A DNA stretch of 22,097 bases. Origin: a virus. Below are positions 1 through 8,622 of this stretch, in pieces; position 1 is the stretch's first letter, and every line of letters begins with the position of its first letter. Position numbers and translations under genes: made by a program. The notes under the pieces were generated by a model that did not search any database, had not been told where the DNA came from, and worked only from the letters and a program-made list of their open reading frames with translations. The DNA lies in IMG/VR virus record IMGVR_UViG_3300038410_000021, positions 1 through 22,097 of that record. One strand, given 5' to 3'.

Positions 1-1073
1 GCTTTCTTCTGCTCCGGCGTCTCGGTCTGTGGTGCGACTGGTGTTTCAGTCTGTGGCGCAGCGCCACCAGCGCCGGGAAACGCCCGCAGTTTGGCCTCCA
101 TATCAGCCTTTGCGCGGTCGCGCAGCACCTGAATCTTCTGGTGCGCCAGTTCTGGCGAGTCCCACGGCTCTGGATACTGACCTTCATATCGCTCCAGCTC
201 CTTGACGCTGAATTGCGCCCCGGTCACGCTCTTGATATAGGCATTGAGCGCGGCGCGCCTGCTGGCCGTATACTCGGCATATTCTGGTGCCAGTTTGCCG
301 CCAACCCGGCTCTCTCCAACGTAGGTGCCAATCACCTGTTTGGAGAATGGACGATTGGATACGGTATCGTGAATCTTCTGATATGCCTGCTCCAGATCGT
401 CCAGCCCGCCCATGGTGGCCGTGCCAGCCGCAACGCTCTGCACCACGCCAGCCGGTGGTGTTGGATATATTGGATTGCCGCTCTTGCTTAGAATAGGCGT
501 GGCCGCGCCACCCTGCTTTGGCGCTCTCTGGAATCCTTCCGGTGATGCCAAGATTGCTGGTGCATAGCCAACAGGCCCGGCATCATGTTCGCCAATCAAC
601 TCATTCGTGTTAGCATCGAAGAATTGGATGATCTTGTGCGTCTCGCCGCCAATGTCCCGGTTAACTTCCGATTTGAATGCTCGCTGATTCGCGGCGCGGC
701 CAGCATTGCGCAAGCCAATCATTCCACCTTCTGCACGCACCCGATTGCGCGCCTCTCTATCCGCCGCCCGCGCCTCAGCCAACGTCTCCTGATACTTCTG
801 CTGCAACGCCGCCCGCTGATTCTGCGTCTGCATCTGCCGCATGGCAAACGGCCCAAACTGCGGAGCCTGCCCGCCCGCCCGCACCGCTGACATCGCCAGC
901 AGCGCATCGCCTATGCCGCCAGCAATTCGCGCGCCGGTTCCAGCCATCGGCGGGAGTTGCGGGGGCGGTGGCACGGGAGTCGGCTCCAGGCTGCCAAGTA
1001 TCTGCTGCACCATCTTCGCCACCGTGTCTTCCTCTTGCTGGTCAGGCCCGACGCCATACAATCCCCAAGGCAT
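1..1073 (-). CDS. Candidate internal virion / DNA-ejection protein, partial at window edge
   Basis: A continuous reading frame of 357 codons starts at an ATG one base after the stop of the preceding gene and runs off the left edge. GGAGG lies 5 bases before the ATG. After a Pro-rich stretch (residues about 30-43), residues about 75-105 are rich in Gln, Ala and Arg and look helical (MRQMQTQNQRAALQQ). Residues about 225-325 form a mixed helical region that includes ITSV-like text around YIKSVTGAQFSVKELERYEG and a PWDSPELAHQKI stretch. That arrangement resembles segments I associate with phage virion or ejection proteins. The visible end is a Pro/Thr/Gln linker with APQTETP in two copies. Lying last in the structural operon next to another Gly/Ala-rich virion-like protein fits a DNA-transfer role, but no catalytic motif is visible and the C-terminus is missing. 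The frame is certain; the function is inferred. Confidence 0.8.
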   Translation of the reverse strand, partial: MPWGLYGVGPDQQEEDTVAKMVQQILGSLEPTPVPPPPQLPPMAGTGARIAGGIGDALLAMSAVRAGGQAPQFGPFAMRQMQTQNQRAALQQKYQETLAEARAADREARNRVRAEGGMIGLRNAGRAANQRAFKSEVNRDIGGETHKIIQFFDANTNELIGEHDAGPVGYAPAILASPEGFQRAPKQGGAATPILSKSGNPIYPTPPAGVVQSVAAGTATMGGLDDLEQAYQKIHDTVSNRPFSKQVIGTYVGESRVGGKLAPEYAEYTASRRAALNAYIKSVTGAQFSVKELERYEGQYPEPWDSPELAHQKIQVLRDRAKADMEAKLRAFPGAGGAAPQTETPVAPQTETPEQKK

Positions 1074-1074
1074 G

Positions 1075-2190
1075 TTATCCTCCCTGCTTCGGCTGGAGCA
1101 GACTGCCAAGCAGCGCCATCATCGCCGCGTTCTGCTGAGACTGGAGCGCTGTGCCTGCGCCGATGCCAGCCGTAGCCGTGCCGCGCCCTGCCTGCTGGAA
1201 TGCGAGAATGGCATTCAGAAGCTGGTATACCTGCTCCAGATCGCCGCGCCGCATGGTATCGCTCGCCGTCAGCGCCTCATTGCGTGCCGACCGCTGCGCT
1301 CGCTCCTGCGCCACGTCCAGCGCAGATGCCAGCGCGTTCTTGATGCTCACCGGGGCATTGCCGCGCGCCGCCACGCCGGCCTGATTCGCCTGCAACCCGC
1401 GATAGTTCTGCGCGATGGACTGCGACTCCTCGGCCAAGCGCGGGCGGATGGCATCGAGCACGACAGGCGACAGCCCGCCGGGATTGCGCAGCAGTTCGCC
1501 AATGCCCTGCACGCCAGCGCCAATAAGCGGACCAGTGGTGCCTGAGCGCAATTCGGGCGGCAGATAGCGTTGTAGATCGCCGGACTCATAGGGCGAGCGC
1601 GACAAATCCTTGCCGGGCGCTTGCTGCTTATTCAGCAGGCTTCCGCCTAGCGTTCCAACTCCCAGCTTGATTAACTCGCCCCAGTCCATACCGCCTCCTT
1701 GCGCGCTTCCGCCGCCACCGCCTCCTAGCAATTTTGCGAACAGTCCCATCCTGCCGATTGATGACGATGGCGTGGCGAGCGCTGGGCCGCCACCGCCACC
1801 CGCTACAAATCCACCGCTACCGCCTCCCGCTCCGGCTCCGCCAGACATCGCCCCGACCGCCGACGCCAGCGCCACAAACGCCGCAATCTTCGCCATAGCC
1901 GTGCGGCCCTCGGAGCTAAACGCTGGCGTCTCGCGCGTCGTCTGCTTGATGCGTCCCCACAATCCGTGGCGCGGACCGGCCGTCTCCGTGTCGAATTGAC
2001 CGGCCAGAGGATTAGAGTAGAGCGCCTGATGGTAGGCATCCTCATCGGAGCGGTTGGGTTGCCTGCGATACAGGCTCTTTAGTCCCATCCATTCGCGGCG
2101 ATCTGTGGTAGAGCGCGCCAGATCCATCCAATCGGCCGGAAGCGGAGGCGCGGCATTCGGCAGAGCACCCTTGGCTATATCAGGTAGCAT
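1075..2190 (-). CDS. Gly/Ala-rich candidate internal virion protein
   Basis: This 371-residue protein starts at ATG with GAGG 6 bases upstream and overlaps the preceding microgene by 11 bases. Residues about 1-95 are polar. A small hydrophobic stretch follows (MAKIAAFVALASAVGAM, about 98-114) and could touch a membrane. Next come Gly-rich linkers (about 115-170) with runs of four or more Gly. The C-terminal half (about 230-371) is helical and rich in Gln, Ala and Arg. The layout of flexible Gly segments, a small hydrophobic patch and Gln/Ala helices is common in podovirus internal or ejection proteins, and the position beside the nozzle and fibres agrees. No enzymatic motif was found, so the function is an inference from composition and place. 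Confidence 0.8.
   Translation of the reverse strand: MLPDIAKGALPNAAPPLPADWMDLARSTTDRREWMGLKSLYRRQPNRSDEDAYHQALYSNPLAGQFDTETAGPRHGLWGRIKQTTRETPAFSSEGRTAMAKIAAFVALASAVGAMSGGAGAGGGSGGFVAGGGGGPALATPSSSIGRMGLFAKLLGGGGGGSAQGGGMDWGELIKLGVGTLGGSLLNKQQAPGKDLSRSPYESGDLQRYLPPELRSGTTGPLIGAGVQGIGELLRNPGGLSPVVLDAIRPRLAEESQSIAQNYRGLQANQAGVAARGNAPVSIKNALASALDVAQERAQRSARNEALTASDTMRRGDLEQVYQLLNAILAFQQAGRGTATAGIGAGTALQSQQNAAMMALLGSLLQPKQGG
1079..1083 (-). promoter_or_regulatory. Ribosome binding site GGAGG for the left-edge gene
   Basis: GGAGG lies 5 bases before the ATG at 1073. It sits inside the last codons of the upstream gene, so ribosomes ending there can restart on the next frame. It supports the chosen start of the partial gene. 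Confidence 0.7.
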
Positions 2191-2335
2191 GCTTATCCTC
2201 TGCCGGCGGCTCGACCGCCTGCGGGCCGCGCAGCCGCTGCACCTCTAATCGCAACGCTGCGTTCTCATGCTCAAGAATCTCCGCGCGGGTCGCCAGTCGC
2301 GCATACGCCATCGCCAGCCACACGTTCTCGTTCAC
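2180..2335 (-). CDS. Coiled-coil microprotein, 51 residues
   Basis: A short frame fills the gap between two longer genes. Its GTG start overlaps the upstream stop as GTGA, and its end overlaps the next gene by 11 bases. The product begins MNENVWLAMAYARLATRAEI. It continues with a Leu/Glu/Arg helix (about residues 14-36) with heptad-like spacing, and ends in an acidic Pro-containing tail. This looks like a single coiled-coil helix. Coupling at both ends argues that it is translated. It could be a small virion or assembly partner of the adjacent proteins; I do not recognise a family. Confidence 0.65.
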   Translation of the reverse strand: MNENVWLAMAYARLATRAEILEHENAALRLEVQRLRGPQAVEPPAEDKHAT

Positions 2336-2586
2336 GGTGTACCTTCCAATCCCGGCTCATTGGCCGATAAATAGGTCTCGATTGCGCCGCGCAGCCCGTT
2401 GAACTGAGTCACCGCATTGCGCAGGGCGGCGAGGCGCGGTCCCTCGAATATGACATCCTGCGTATCGCCGCTGGCGAATCGCACGCGCACAACCACGCGG
2501 TTGCTATCGTAATTCGCGCCAATCATCGCCACTTCATACGTCTGGTCGTCGGGTCGCACGCGCGTCTGACTAAGCGTTACGCTCAT
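2332..2586 (-). CDS. Unknown 84-residue protein downstream of collagen-like fibre gene
   Basis: The ATG overlaps the stop of the preceding gene by one base (TAATG), and the stop overlaps the next microgene by GTGA. Residues 1-50 alternate hydrophobic and charged residues as in beta strands (VVVRVRFASGD, QDVIFEG). Residues about 50-75 look like a helix (RLAALRNAVTQFNGLRGAI). No signal peptide or membrane segment is seen. The position suggests a small virion or tail-assembly protein, but I do not recognise the family. Confidence 0.7.
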   Translation of the reverse strand: MSVTLSQTRVRPDDQTYEVAMIGANYDSNRVVVRVRFASGDTQDVIFEGPRLAALRNAVTQFNGLRGAIETYLSANEPGLEGTP

Positions 2587-2990
2587 TATGACACCGTAAT
2601 CAGGCGACCGAGCGAGCCGGGGCGGATTGCCACGGTCGTGCCTGCAATTTCGCTGCCCATCATCAGGTTAAGCGTGGTATCTGCGGACGGATTCACCACG
2701 CCATCTATCAGCGCCAGATAGGTGGTGTTTGCCACCGCCACGCCTGTGCCGGTTATGCTCCCGCCGCTGGCCGTGATAATCCCATCGAGGCTGGCAGCCG
2801 TTCCAGGCGCGGCAATGGGAATCGAGCAATAGGCCGCCGCATAACTCACCGCGCCATACGATAGCCCGAGGCGCAGGCCGGTAGTCGTCACGCTGCTCCC
2901 AAACAGCACGCGATACTCGTAATAGTATGTGACACCGCTTGTGAGCGCGAACGACATGCCGGTGACGAATGAGACGCCGGCAACGGCCAC
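2586..2990 (-). CDS. C-terminal tip domain of the collagen-like fibre (possible separate product)
   Basis: If the TAA at 3162 is real, the tip domain can only be made by readthrough or from an internal start. The most reasonable in-frame start is GTG at 2990, giving 134 residues that begin VAVAGVSFVTG. No convincing ribosome binding site precedes it, so independent translation is doubtful. The sequence is beta-rich, with one Cys and no signal peptide. In related fibres this kind of domain follows Gly-X-Y repeats and is thought to form the trimeric tip. Here it keeps an undamaged frame and ends in a TAATG junction with the next gene. Confidence 0.45.
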   Translation of the reverse strand: MAVAGVSFVTGMSFALTSGVTYYYEYRVLFGSSVTTTGLRLGLSYGAVSYAAAYCSIPIAAPGTAASLDGIITASGGSITGTGVAVANTTYLALIDGVVNPSADTTLNLMMGSEIAGTTVAIRPGSLGRLITVS

Positions 2991-3035
2991 GTGCGTCTGG
3001 CTCGACGTCTTGATGACATTGGTGGAGCCGCCGCC

Positions 3036-3251
3036 AGATGCGCCGGTGTTGCCTTGCGGGCCGGTGTTACCTTGTATGCCTTGCGAGCCCGTTGCGCCGG
3101 TAGCGCCTGTATTGCCCTGTATCCCCTGCGAGCCAGTCGCACCAGTAGCACCCGTGTTGCCTTATATACCCTGTGAGCCAGTGGCCCCGGTTGCGCCGGT
3201 ATTACCCTGAATACCCTGCGCGCCGGTATTCCCCTGCGGCCCCTGCTCGCC
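3036..3251 (-). repeat. Collagen-like Gly-X-Y repeat, with 45-base repeat units
   Basis: Twenty-four Gly-X-Y triplets in a row, mostly GNT, GAT, GSQ, GIQ and GPQ. The core is a 45-base unit coding GSQGIQGNTGATGAT, present about three times with synonymous differences between copies, so it is not a fresh copy-number error. The first full unit carries the TAA in place of a Gln codon. Confidence 0.9.
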
Positions 3252-3313
3252 GCCGCCCTCGCCCTCGAATAGTATGGACTGCGTAATCGGCGTGTCGCCA
3301 AGCATCCCAGGCA

Positions 3314-4675
3314 TTAGAGGCTGATACCTCCTATATCCAGCACGCGCTGCGCCAGCGTGAGTGTGAAATCCTTCAACTGATTCAGCGTGAACGATGACCC
3401 ATCGAGCGACTTGCTGGTCGAGTAGCCGGAGAACGTCCACCCGGTCGATTGCGCCACGGTAGACGTTCCGTAGAAGCCAAGCTGCACGCCGGTATGCTTG
3501 AGCTTCCCATCCGCATGTACAACGCCAGCCTGATATAGCGTATCGCTTGACCCGTAGAAAGAGAACCGATTGGTGCCGGAGTTCTGCGCATCCACGAAGA
3601 TAGCCGAGCGTGTGGTCGCGGTGGCCTGCGCCCCCTGCTGCCTGATATATATGCCATATTGCGGGCTGGTGGCGCATGTCGGCGGCTCGATGATGAGCGC
3701 CGCTTGGGTCGTAATCGTCGGGCTGCTGATTGAGCGTCGCACGCCGCGAAAGTAGGCCGTCGCCGCCTCGGTCCACGATGCGTTGGTATTGTTGATCTGG
3801 AACGTGGCGTTCTTGATTCCGTAGAGACAGTTGCCGCCGCTTGACCCGGCAGAAGGAGCCATGGTCATCGTCGTGATGTCGTAGCCGACGAATGTGCAGC
3901 CGGTGTGCTGGCCCGCGAACGATATCATCTGCGAGTCCCAGCAGCGGAATACCTCGCCGGAGAATGTATCGCCAGCGGCCGGGCTAAAGAAGTTCGGGGC
4001 CATGCCGGTGCGGCTCCCCGCCACGGGACGTATTCTGACAAGAACTACACTTGCTTCCGATGCTGCCGTGTCTGGATCGACGATGAACGTAGAGGCCGAC
4101 GCACTGTTGGCCAGATTGAACGTGATGCGCCCCTCGGCGTTTACCGTAAACCCTCCGGTCGGGTTGACGTTGAGATCTCCGAGGCTCCCCGCCAGCGTCT
4201 GATCCGTCGCATCATCAGTCAGCGCCAGCGTCGAGTCGTTCGCTGTCGATTGCAGCGTCGGCGGGAACAGATGCACATGGTCGCCGCGCGCGGCATATGC
4301 CGATGTGCCGGTGGCCGCAGTCGCCGCAAGCGCCGCCGGAACCTGCGTGCCGAACAGAGCGACGGATGAGTCGATTGCCACCGCCGTGGTCGTGCTGCCC
4401 ACCGCATTGACCGTGCCGAGAGTGAACTGTGGCGCGCCCACAACGGTCGATACGCCGGATACAACATTGGTGATAGACGGCGTGATGCGCGACACGTCCA
4501 CCTGCACGCTCGCGCGGCGGCTAATCGTGTTATCGCTCCGCTTGGCGTTGATGGGCTGGCGAATGGCTCCTTCGAGGCCGAACACTTCGCGCAATTCGGC
4601 GTTCAGCCGCTTGATGTATGGCCGCGCCTTCTCATCGAACACTTCGGGCGGCAGCGGATGAAACTGTATTGCCAT
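3314..4675 (-). CDS. Tail-fibre-like structural protein
   Basis: This 453-residue protein starts at ATG right after the upstream TAA (TAAATG), with AAGG 8 bases before. Residues 1-45 are charged and partly helical, as in a virion-anchoring segment. Residues about 46-190 are Ser/Thr/Ala/Val-rich and include ARGDHVHLFPP (about 129-139), a His-containing motif of the kind often seen in phage fibre proteins. The rest (about 190-453) is beta-rich with Gly and Asn turns. No enzyme motif is evident. It lies between the nozzle-like gene and the collagen-like fibre, so a fibre or fibre-adaptor role is likely. The family assignment rests on composition and context. Confidence 0.75.
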   Translation of the reverse strand: MAIQFHPLPPEVFDEKARPYIKRLNAELREVFGLEGAIRQPINAKRSDNTISRRASVQVDVSRITPSITNVVSGVSTVVGAPQFTLGTVNAVGSTTTAVAIDSSVALFGTQVPAALAATAATGTSAYAARGDHVHLFPPTLQSTANDSTLALTDDATDQTLAGSLGDLNVNPTGGFTVNAEGRITFNLANSASASTFIVDPDTAASEASVVLVRIRPVAGSRTGMAPNFFSPAAGDTFSGEVFRCWDSQMISFAGQHTGCTFVGYDITTMTMAPSAGSSGGNCLYGIKNATFQINNTNASWTEAATAYFRGVRRSISSPTITTQAALIIEPPTCATSPQYGIYIRQQGAQATATTRSAIFVDAQNSGTNRFSFYGSSDTLYQAGVVHADGKLKHTGVQLGFYGTSTVAQSTGWTFSGYSTSKSLDGSSFTLNQLKDFTLTLAQRVLDIGGISL

Positions 4676-6553
4676 TTATGCGCCCTTCATCGCGCCCGCG
4701 CTCGACAGGTCTAATCCTTCCACGTCTATCCAATGCACGCCATACGACTGCGTGCCCACGCTCTGTATCTCCAGGCTGAATGAGTTGACATCGCGCCCGA
4801 GCACTACGGTATCACCGTTGCGCTCAGTGGGATTCGGCATCACCTTCGTCTCAGGGTTGTCATCGCGCCGGTTGAAGTAGAAGCGGTGATCAATGACTGC
4901 CGGGCCGGCATCATGCATCCAAGTGGCCTTGCCAAGCGATACCACGCCACGTGGTCCGCCGGGCATAAACTCTTTCGTGCGCATGCGGAAGCGGACGGTG
5001 CCGCTGGACGAGAGCAATTGCGAATCATCCACATCCTGTGTCGATTCAACGTATACCTGCCCATTGCCGCTGCGCGAGTCGAGCGACAAGGCGCGACGCT
5101 GGCCGTCCACCCATGCCACCGTCTGCGCATCGACCAGTGGGCCGTGATCGGCAAAGGTGACGCGGATGCCCAGTTCGTTGAATCGCTGATAGTCCAGATA
5201 CCATATGCCGGTGTTATAGGTGGTGTCTGTGGCGCGGCGATAGAGGAATATCAGGCGGCGATTGGTAGAGTCATCGAGCAGCCTGCATGTTGCCAGATTC
5301 GCCACGCTAACGCGCCCCTCCCAGTCAATCGCGTCGGTGGCGGGGCTGGGTGAGTCGGCCAGCGTGCTAACCCATATGCCGTCGCGCGCTACCCATGCGG
5401 CCAGGGCGGGCGACCGGGGCGGCGTGAACACGGCGGCCCCGCGCCTGCTCACGCACCCGCGCGCGCCAGTCACCACCTCCATCATCTCCCCGGCGGCGAA
5501 GATGCTGTCAGAGTCGCGCGGCAGGCGATAGACCACATGCACGCTATCGTTGCAGAACACGCCGATGCGCCCAGGCATAACCACGCCAATCACGATGTTG
5601 TCCTGCCGACTGGTCTCCAGCGGGATGCCATACGCAGACGGCCACGAATCGGGATAGCCAGCCGGGGTGAAGCGCAGCACGCGCGGCTCCGCGACGGCCA
5701 CGCCCAGCAGCGAATCCTGGAATGGACCGAAGATTGTGGACATCACGCCGGGGGCTTCGTCGCGCTCCGTATCCAATCCGCCTATGCTGATGAGGCCATA
5801 TAGCGGCACGGTCAGGCTGCCAGTCTGCGTAAGAGTATCCGTTATGCTGGTCGTGCCAATCGCAGTCGTAGCCACCAATCCGCCATCGGGGAATCCGCCG
5901 CCGTCTACGCTGCGATACCAGCGAATCTGGTCGGCAAGCGCATTGGCCGGTGAGCCCGTGACGGTTGCAACCACGCCATCCTTGAGCGAGAATTCGCCGG
6001 TGCTCACGCTCGCGCCAGTCAGACTCTCGATGCCGCGTGTGCTGTCATACTCCGTCACCCAGTACACCAGCCCCGTCGTAGCGCTCATGGTGGACACGCC
6101 CTGCGTCACGCTCACCCCAATCGAGTATGTCGAGACTGACATACCAATCGTGTAGGAGGTCAAGCCGGCCGCCGCGCTCACATACTCGATGCGCCGGTTG
6201 CCAACGCCCGTTGCCACGTAATGCCGATTCGCATAGTGCGAGCCGACGACAGCCGATGTGCCGGTTGGCAGATTGTCGAGTAGCGAGAATGCCAGCGATG
6301 CGCTCACCGGCGATGCGTGCAGCGAGTTGCCCTCATGCACAATCACATACGCCGTGCTGCCGTCGAATCCGGCCTCGTATAGCCCCACGCCTGTTACGCC
6401 GCCGACATCCCCGGCCTGATCCCGACCGCGTGCCACGAACAGACCAATCTCCCCGACGCGATACTCCGCGCCATCGGTATCTTGCAGCGCGCCATCCGCG
6501 ATTAGCGTTGGCTCTTTTTCGTTGCATCCGGCTTCGGGGCTGAATGTTGCCAT
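4676..6553 (-). CDS. Nozzle-like / beta-propeller-type tail protein
   Basis: This 625-residue protein is rich in beta strands, without signal peptide or membrane segments. Residues about 160-260 look like an immunoglobulin or Fn3-like insertion (GLVYWVTEYDSTRGIESLTG and IRWYRSVDGGGFPDGG). The centre (about 270-460) carries repeated beta blades, with GYPDSWPSAYGIP and GRIGVFCNDSVHVVY. This pattern is like the tail nozzle or stabilisation proteins of short-tailed phages (the P22 gp10 type), which extend the tail tube and bind fibres. Neighbouring fibre genes on both sides fit that role. The start is ATG in a TAG-ATG context 11 bases after the previous stop, with no strong ribosome binding site. 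Homology is inferred from motifs only. Confidence 0.65.
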   Translation of the reverse strand: MATFSPEAGCNEKEPTLIADGALQDTDGAEYRVGEIGLFVARGRDQAGDVGGVTGVGLYEAGFDGSTAYVIVHEGNSLHASPVSASLAFSLLDNLPTGTSAVVGSHYANRHYVATGVGNRRIEYVSAAAGLTSYTIGMSVSTYSIGVSVTQGVSTMSATTGLVYWVTEYDSTRGIESLTGASVSTGEFSLKDGVVATVTGSPANALADQIRWYRSVDGGGFPDGGLVATTAIGTTSITDTLTQTGSLTVPLYGLISIGGLDTERDEAPGVMSTIFGPFQDSLLGVAVAEPRVLRFTPAGYPDSWPSAYGIPLETSRQDNIVIGVVMPGRIGVFCNDSVHVVYRLPRDSDSIFAAGEMMEVVTGARGCVSRRGAAVFTPPRSPALAAWVARDGIWVSTLADSPSPATDAIDWEGRVSVANLATCRLLDDSTNRRLIFLYRRATDTTYNTGIWYLDYQRFNELGIRVTFADHGPLVDAQTVAWVDGQRRALSLDSRSGNGQVYVESTQDVDDSQLLSSSGTVRFRMRTKEFMPGGPRGVVSLGKATWMHDAGPAVIDHRFYFNRRDDNPETKVMPNPTERNGDTVVLGRDVNSFSLEIQSVGTQSYGVHWIDVEGLDLSSAGAMKGA

Positions 6554-6564
6554 CTATGGTGTAC

Positions 6565-8622
6565 CTATGAACTCGGTGAAAACACGAACCATGTCGTACC
6601 CGTGCAAAAGCACTTGACGGCGGAGTTCTGCGGCACATTGAATGATGCGCCGACGACAACGAGAGCATTAGATTTAGAGAATCCCATCGTGCCAGCCGCC
6701 GCCCACAGGACAATCTCTCTGCCGGTCGCCAATGTCATTTGAGATATGGACGTTCCCGCGCCAAGCGTCCCGGACACGCCGAAGAAATACCCGGCAGGGA
6801 CCGTCAAAGTCGCTGCTTGGGTAAGATTGCCAGTAGACGTGCCAGAGAACTTCACGCTTGCGAGCGGCTCCATCGTTCCATCAGCCAAAACATAGACACG
6901 ATCCGAATTGTTAGACATGATCGAAACCGTGCTGCCGGTTTTCGATCCGACCCGCACGACGCCGCCTGACGGCCCGAACAGCCCCTCGTCGTTGTTATTA
7001 CTATCGCGCGCGACGATATGTGTTTCGCCTTCCCGCGTCACGTAGACGAGCGCGTTGGTGGTTGTCGGCGCGTCGGTGCCCGTGCCGAACTGAGTCGAAC
7101 GCTGCGTCAATGATTCATACGACGAACTCAGCCATGTTGAAGGGAAAATCGGCGTTGTCGTGGTCGTGTTGTCAACGATGATGTTGCGAAGGTGAATCTG
7201 CGATACGTTCCCCCCATCGACTACTGCCGGACCGCTCACGACCCATCCCTTGAATGTCACGGAATCAATCGCCATGCCAATGGCATTGCCGAACCGCCAG
7301 TTGGCCCCAGTAGAGGTATAGACTGAGCGAATGTCTATGCCCCAGATGCGATTATTGGTCGAATCGAATCCCTGCGCGTCTATGTCATAGAGAGTGTTGC
7401 CCTCGAAGCGCATGTCGCGGATATAGAGCCCGTACATCCCGCGCGAGCCAACGCGCACCCCGGTAGCGCAGTTCTTGATTCGGCAGCCCTCGATGGAGAT
7501 TGGACTGATTGCGGCTGTTGGACTCAGTTCTATGGCAACAGTCGCCGCGATGAACGTGCTATTGCTGATCTTGCAATTGTTGCAGTCGATGGTGATGCCG
7601 GTCCCGGCGGCGCTACTGGACCACCAGTTGATATCTGTGAATATGAGTTCGTTGACGGCGGAGTTTGTCGAGGTATAGATTCCGTGCGCAGATGCGCCGG
7701 GGTTGATGAAGTGGAGATGCTCGCCAATTCCGTTCTGGCCCCACCGCTGCCAATACAATCCAGTGGCGTCGGTGCTGTCGAAGTCGAACATCAGGCTGCT
7801 GACGACGTTGCCCGCATTCGCCGTGAGTGATCCGCTGGATGGCCCAATCGTCATCATCGTGATGCCGCTGACCGCCTTGAGAATGCTGCCGCGTCCCATG
7901 CCGCGCACGCGCAAATCGACATCCTCGACGGTCAGGCCGGTGCCGATCAGATAGGTTCCGACCGGGAAAAATATCTCGCCTGCGCCCTCCGCTTCGGCGG
8001 TGTCAATGGCCCTCTGAATGGCGGTTGAATCGTCGGTCACGCCATCTCCGGTAGCGCCATAGTCGATCACGTTGAACACGGATTCGGGGTGCGCGCCAAC
8101 TTCAAGGTCTATAATGAGCCCCTGATTGGCCTGGTTGCCGTCTTGAATGAGCGCGTCGTAAAATCCGGTATGCGCGAACCCCTGCACCAGCCCATTGGCA
8201 TTCGTGGTGATCATGCTATTGGTGTACAGGTCGGCGGCGTCATCATCGCGCTGGCGCACAATTGTGTTAGGCGTCGTGTACGTTGCGCTGCCGCCTACAA
8301 CGGTGGGTTCTGTGCTGCCAATCAGCAGGATGCGATCATTCTCGCTGACGGTGACGGTGGTATTCAGCGAGATGCTATTCCCGCCGACACCCGCCACCTG
8401 CCGAATCTTGGATGTCGCGGTGCCCACCTGCACCCAATCGTTGACGGTGAAGCGCGAGGCCACCGAGGCGCTGTCGAATGTGACGACTGCGCCGGTGGAG
8501 TCCTGCGCCGCATAGCCGCCACGAGGCAGGATGTAGACGCGATATGATTGCTTGGGCGACAGCAATCCTTGGCTGCCGCTCGCCCCAGTTATGTCGAATC
8601 GGAATCCCGGCAGGCTCGCCAT
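6565..8622 (-). CDS. Tail spike B: anchor module plus pectate-lyase-3 type beta-helix
   Basis: This 685-residue protein has three parts. Residues 1-170 match the same part of the 410-residue fibre gene without gaps (95 identical of 170 by my count), so this is probably the virion-binding module. Residues about 181-470 begin FNVIDYGATGDGVTDDSTAI, the typical opening of the pectate-lyase-3 / tailspike parallel beta-helix. IFFPVGTYLIG and many Asn/Ile-rich turns follow. The last 130 or so residues are a beta-rich tail, perhaps for trimerisation. Tail spikes of this fold bind and often cut surface polysaccharide; catalytic residues cannot be assigned by eye. The ATG directly follows the upstream stop (TAGATG), with AAGGA 7 bases earlier. 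Confidence 0.85.
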   Translation of the reverse strand: MASLPGFRFDITGASGSQGLLSPKQSYRVYILPRGGYAAQDSTGAVVTFDSASVASRFTVNDWVQVGTATSKIRQVAGVGGNSISLNTTVTVSENDRILLIGSTEPTVVGGSATYTTPNTIVRQRDDDAADLYTNSMITTNANGLVQGFAHTGFYDALIQDGNQANQGLIIDLEVGAHPESVFNVIDYGATGDGVTDDSTAIQRAIDTAEAEGAGEIFFPVGTYLIGTGLTVEDVDLRVRGMGRGSILKAVSGITMMTIGPSSGSLTANAGNVVSSLMFDFDSTDATGLYWQRWGQNGIGEHLHFINPGASAHGIYTSTNSAVNELIFTDINWWSSSAAGTGITIDCNNCKISNSTFIAATVAIELSPTAAISPISIEGCRIKNCATGVRVGSRGMYGLYIRDMRFEGNTLYDIDAQGFDSTNNRIWGIDIRSVYTSTGANWRFGNAIGMAIDSVTFKGWVVSGPAVVDGGNVSQIHLRNIIVDNTTTTTPIFPSTWLSSSYESLTQRSTQFGTGTDAPTTTNALVYVTREGETHIVARDSNNNDEGLFGPSGGVVRVGSKTGSTVSIMSNNSDRVYVLADGTMEPLASVKFSGTSTGNLTQAATLTVPAGYFFGVSGTLGAGTSISQMTLATGREIVLWAAAGTMGFSKSNALVVVGASFNVPQNSAVKCFCTGTTWFVFSPSS

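Larger units (their letters stand above)
2586..3314 (-). pseudogene. Collagen-like phage fibre protein interrupted by an in-frame TAA
   Basis: The frame starts at an ATG overlapping the upstream stop (TAATG) and runs 243 codons, but codon 51 (3162-3164) is TAA. Residues 22-93 are 24 consecutive Gly-X-Y triplets. At the broken site the pattern is GSQ-GI-stop-GNT, where the equivalent repeat positions read GIQ with CAA or CAG, so one C-to-T change explains the stop. Reading continues cleanly after it into a C-terminal domain with TYYYEYRVLFGSS, GLRLGLSYG and a closing VAIRPGSLGRLITVS. This resembles the globular tip domain that often follows collagen-like segments in phage fibres. An intact product would be 242 residues. 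Options are a recent inactivation, low-level readthrough, reinitiation downstream, or a sequencing or assembly error in a repeat. Confidence 0.75.

Noticed and set aside
3157-3170. A promoter-like TATA stretch near the internal stop
   Set aside because: It is simply the coding triplets around the stop, and no matching upstream element is visible.
3036-3251. CRISPR array or other non-coding direct repeats
   Set aside because: The repeats are in frame, contiguous and code Gly-X-Y triplets. There are no unique spacers.
2586-3314. Stop-codon reassignment as the reason for the internal TAA
   Set aside because: Capsid, portal, terminase-region and other genes end in TAA at tight junctions with the next gene, and TAG and TGA also end genes, so all three act as stops here.
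3162-3776. A 204-codon minus-strand frame overlapping the 453-residue fibre gene
   Set aside because: It is only an upstream extension of the collagen-like frame in the wrong register of another gene. The coupled ATG at 3314 is the better start.
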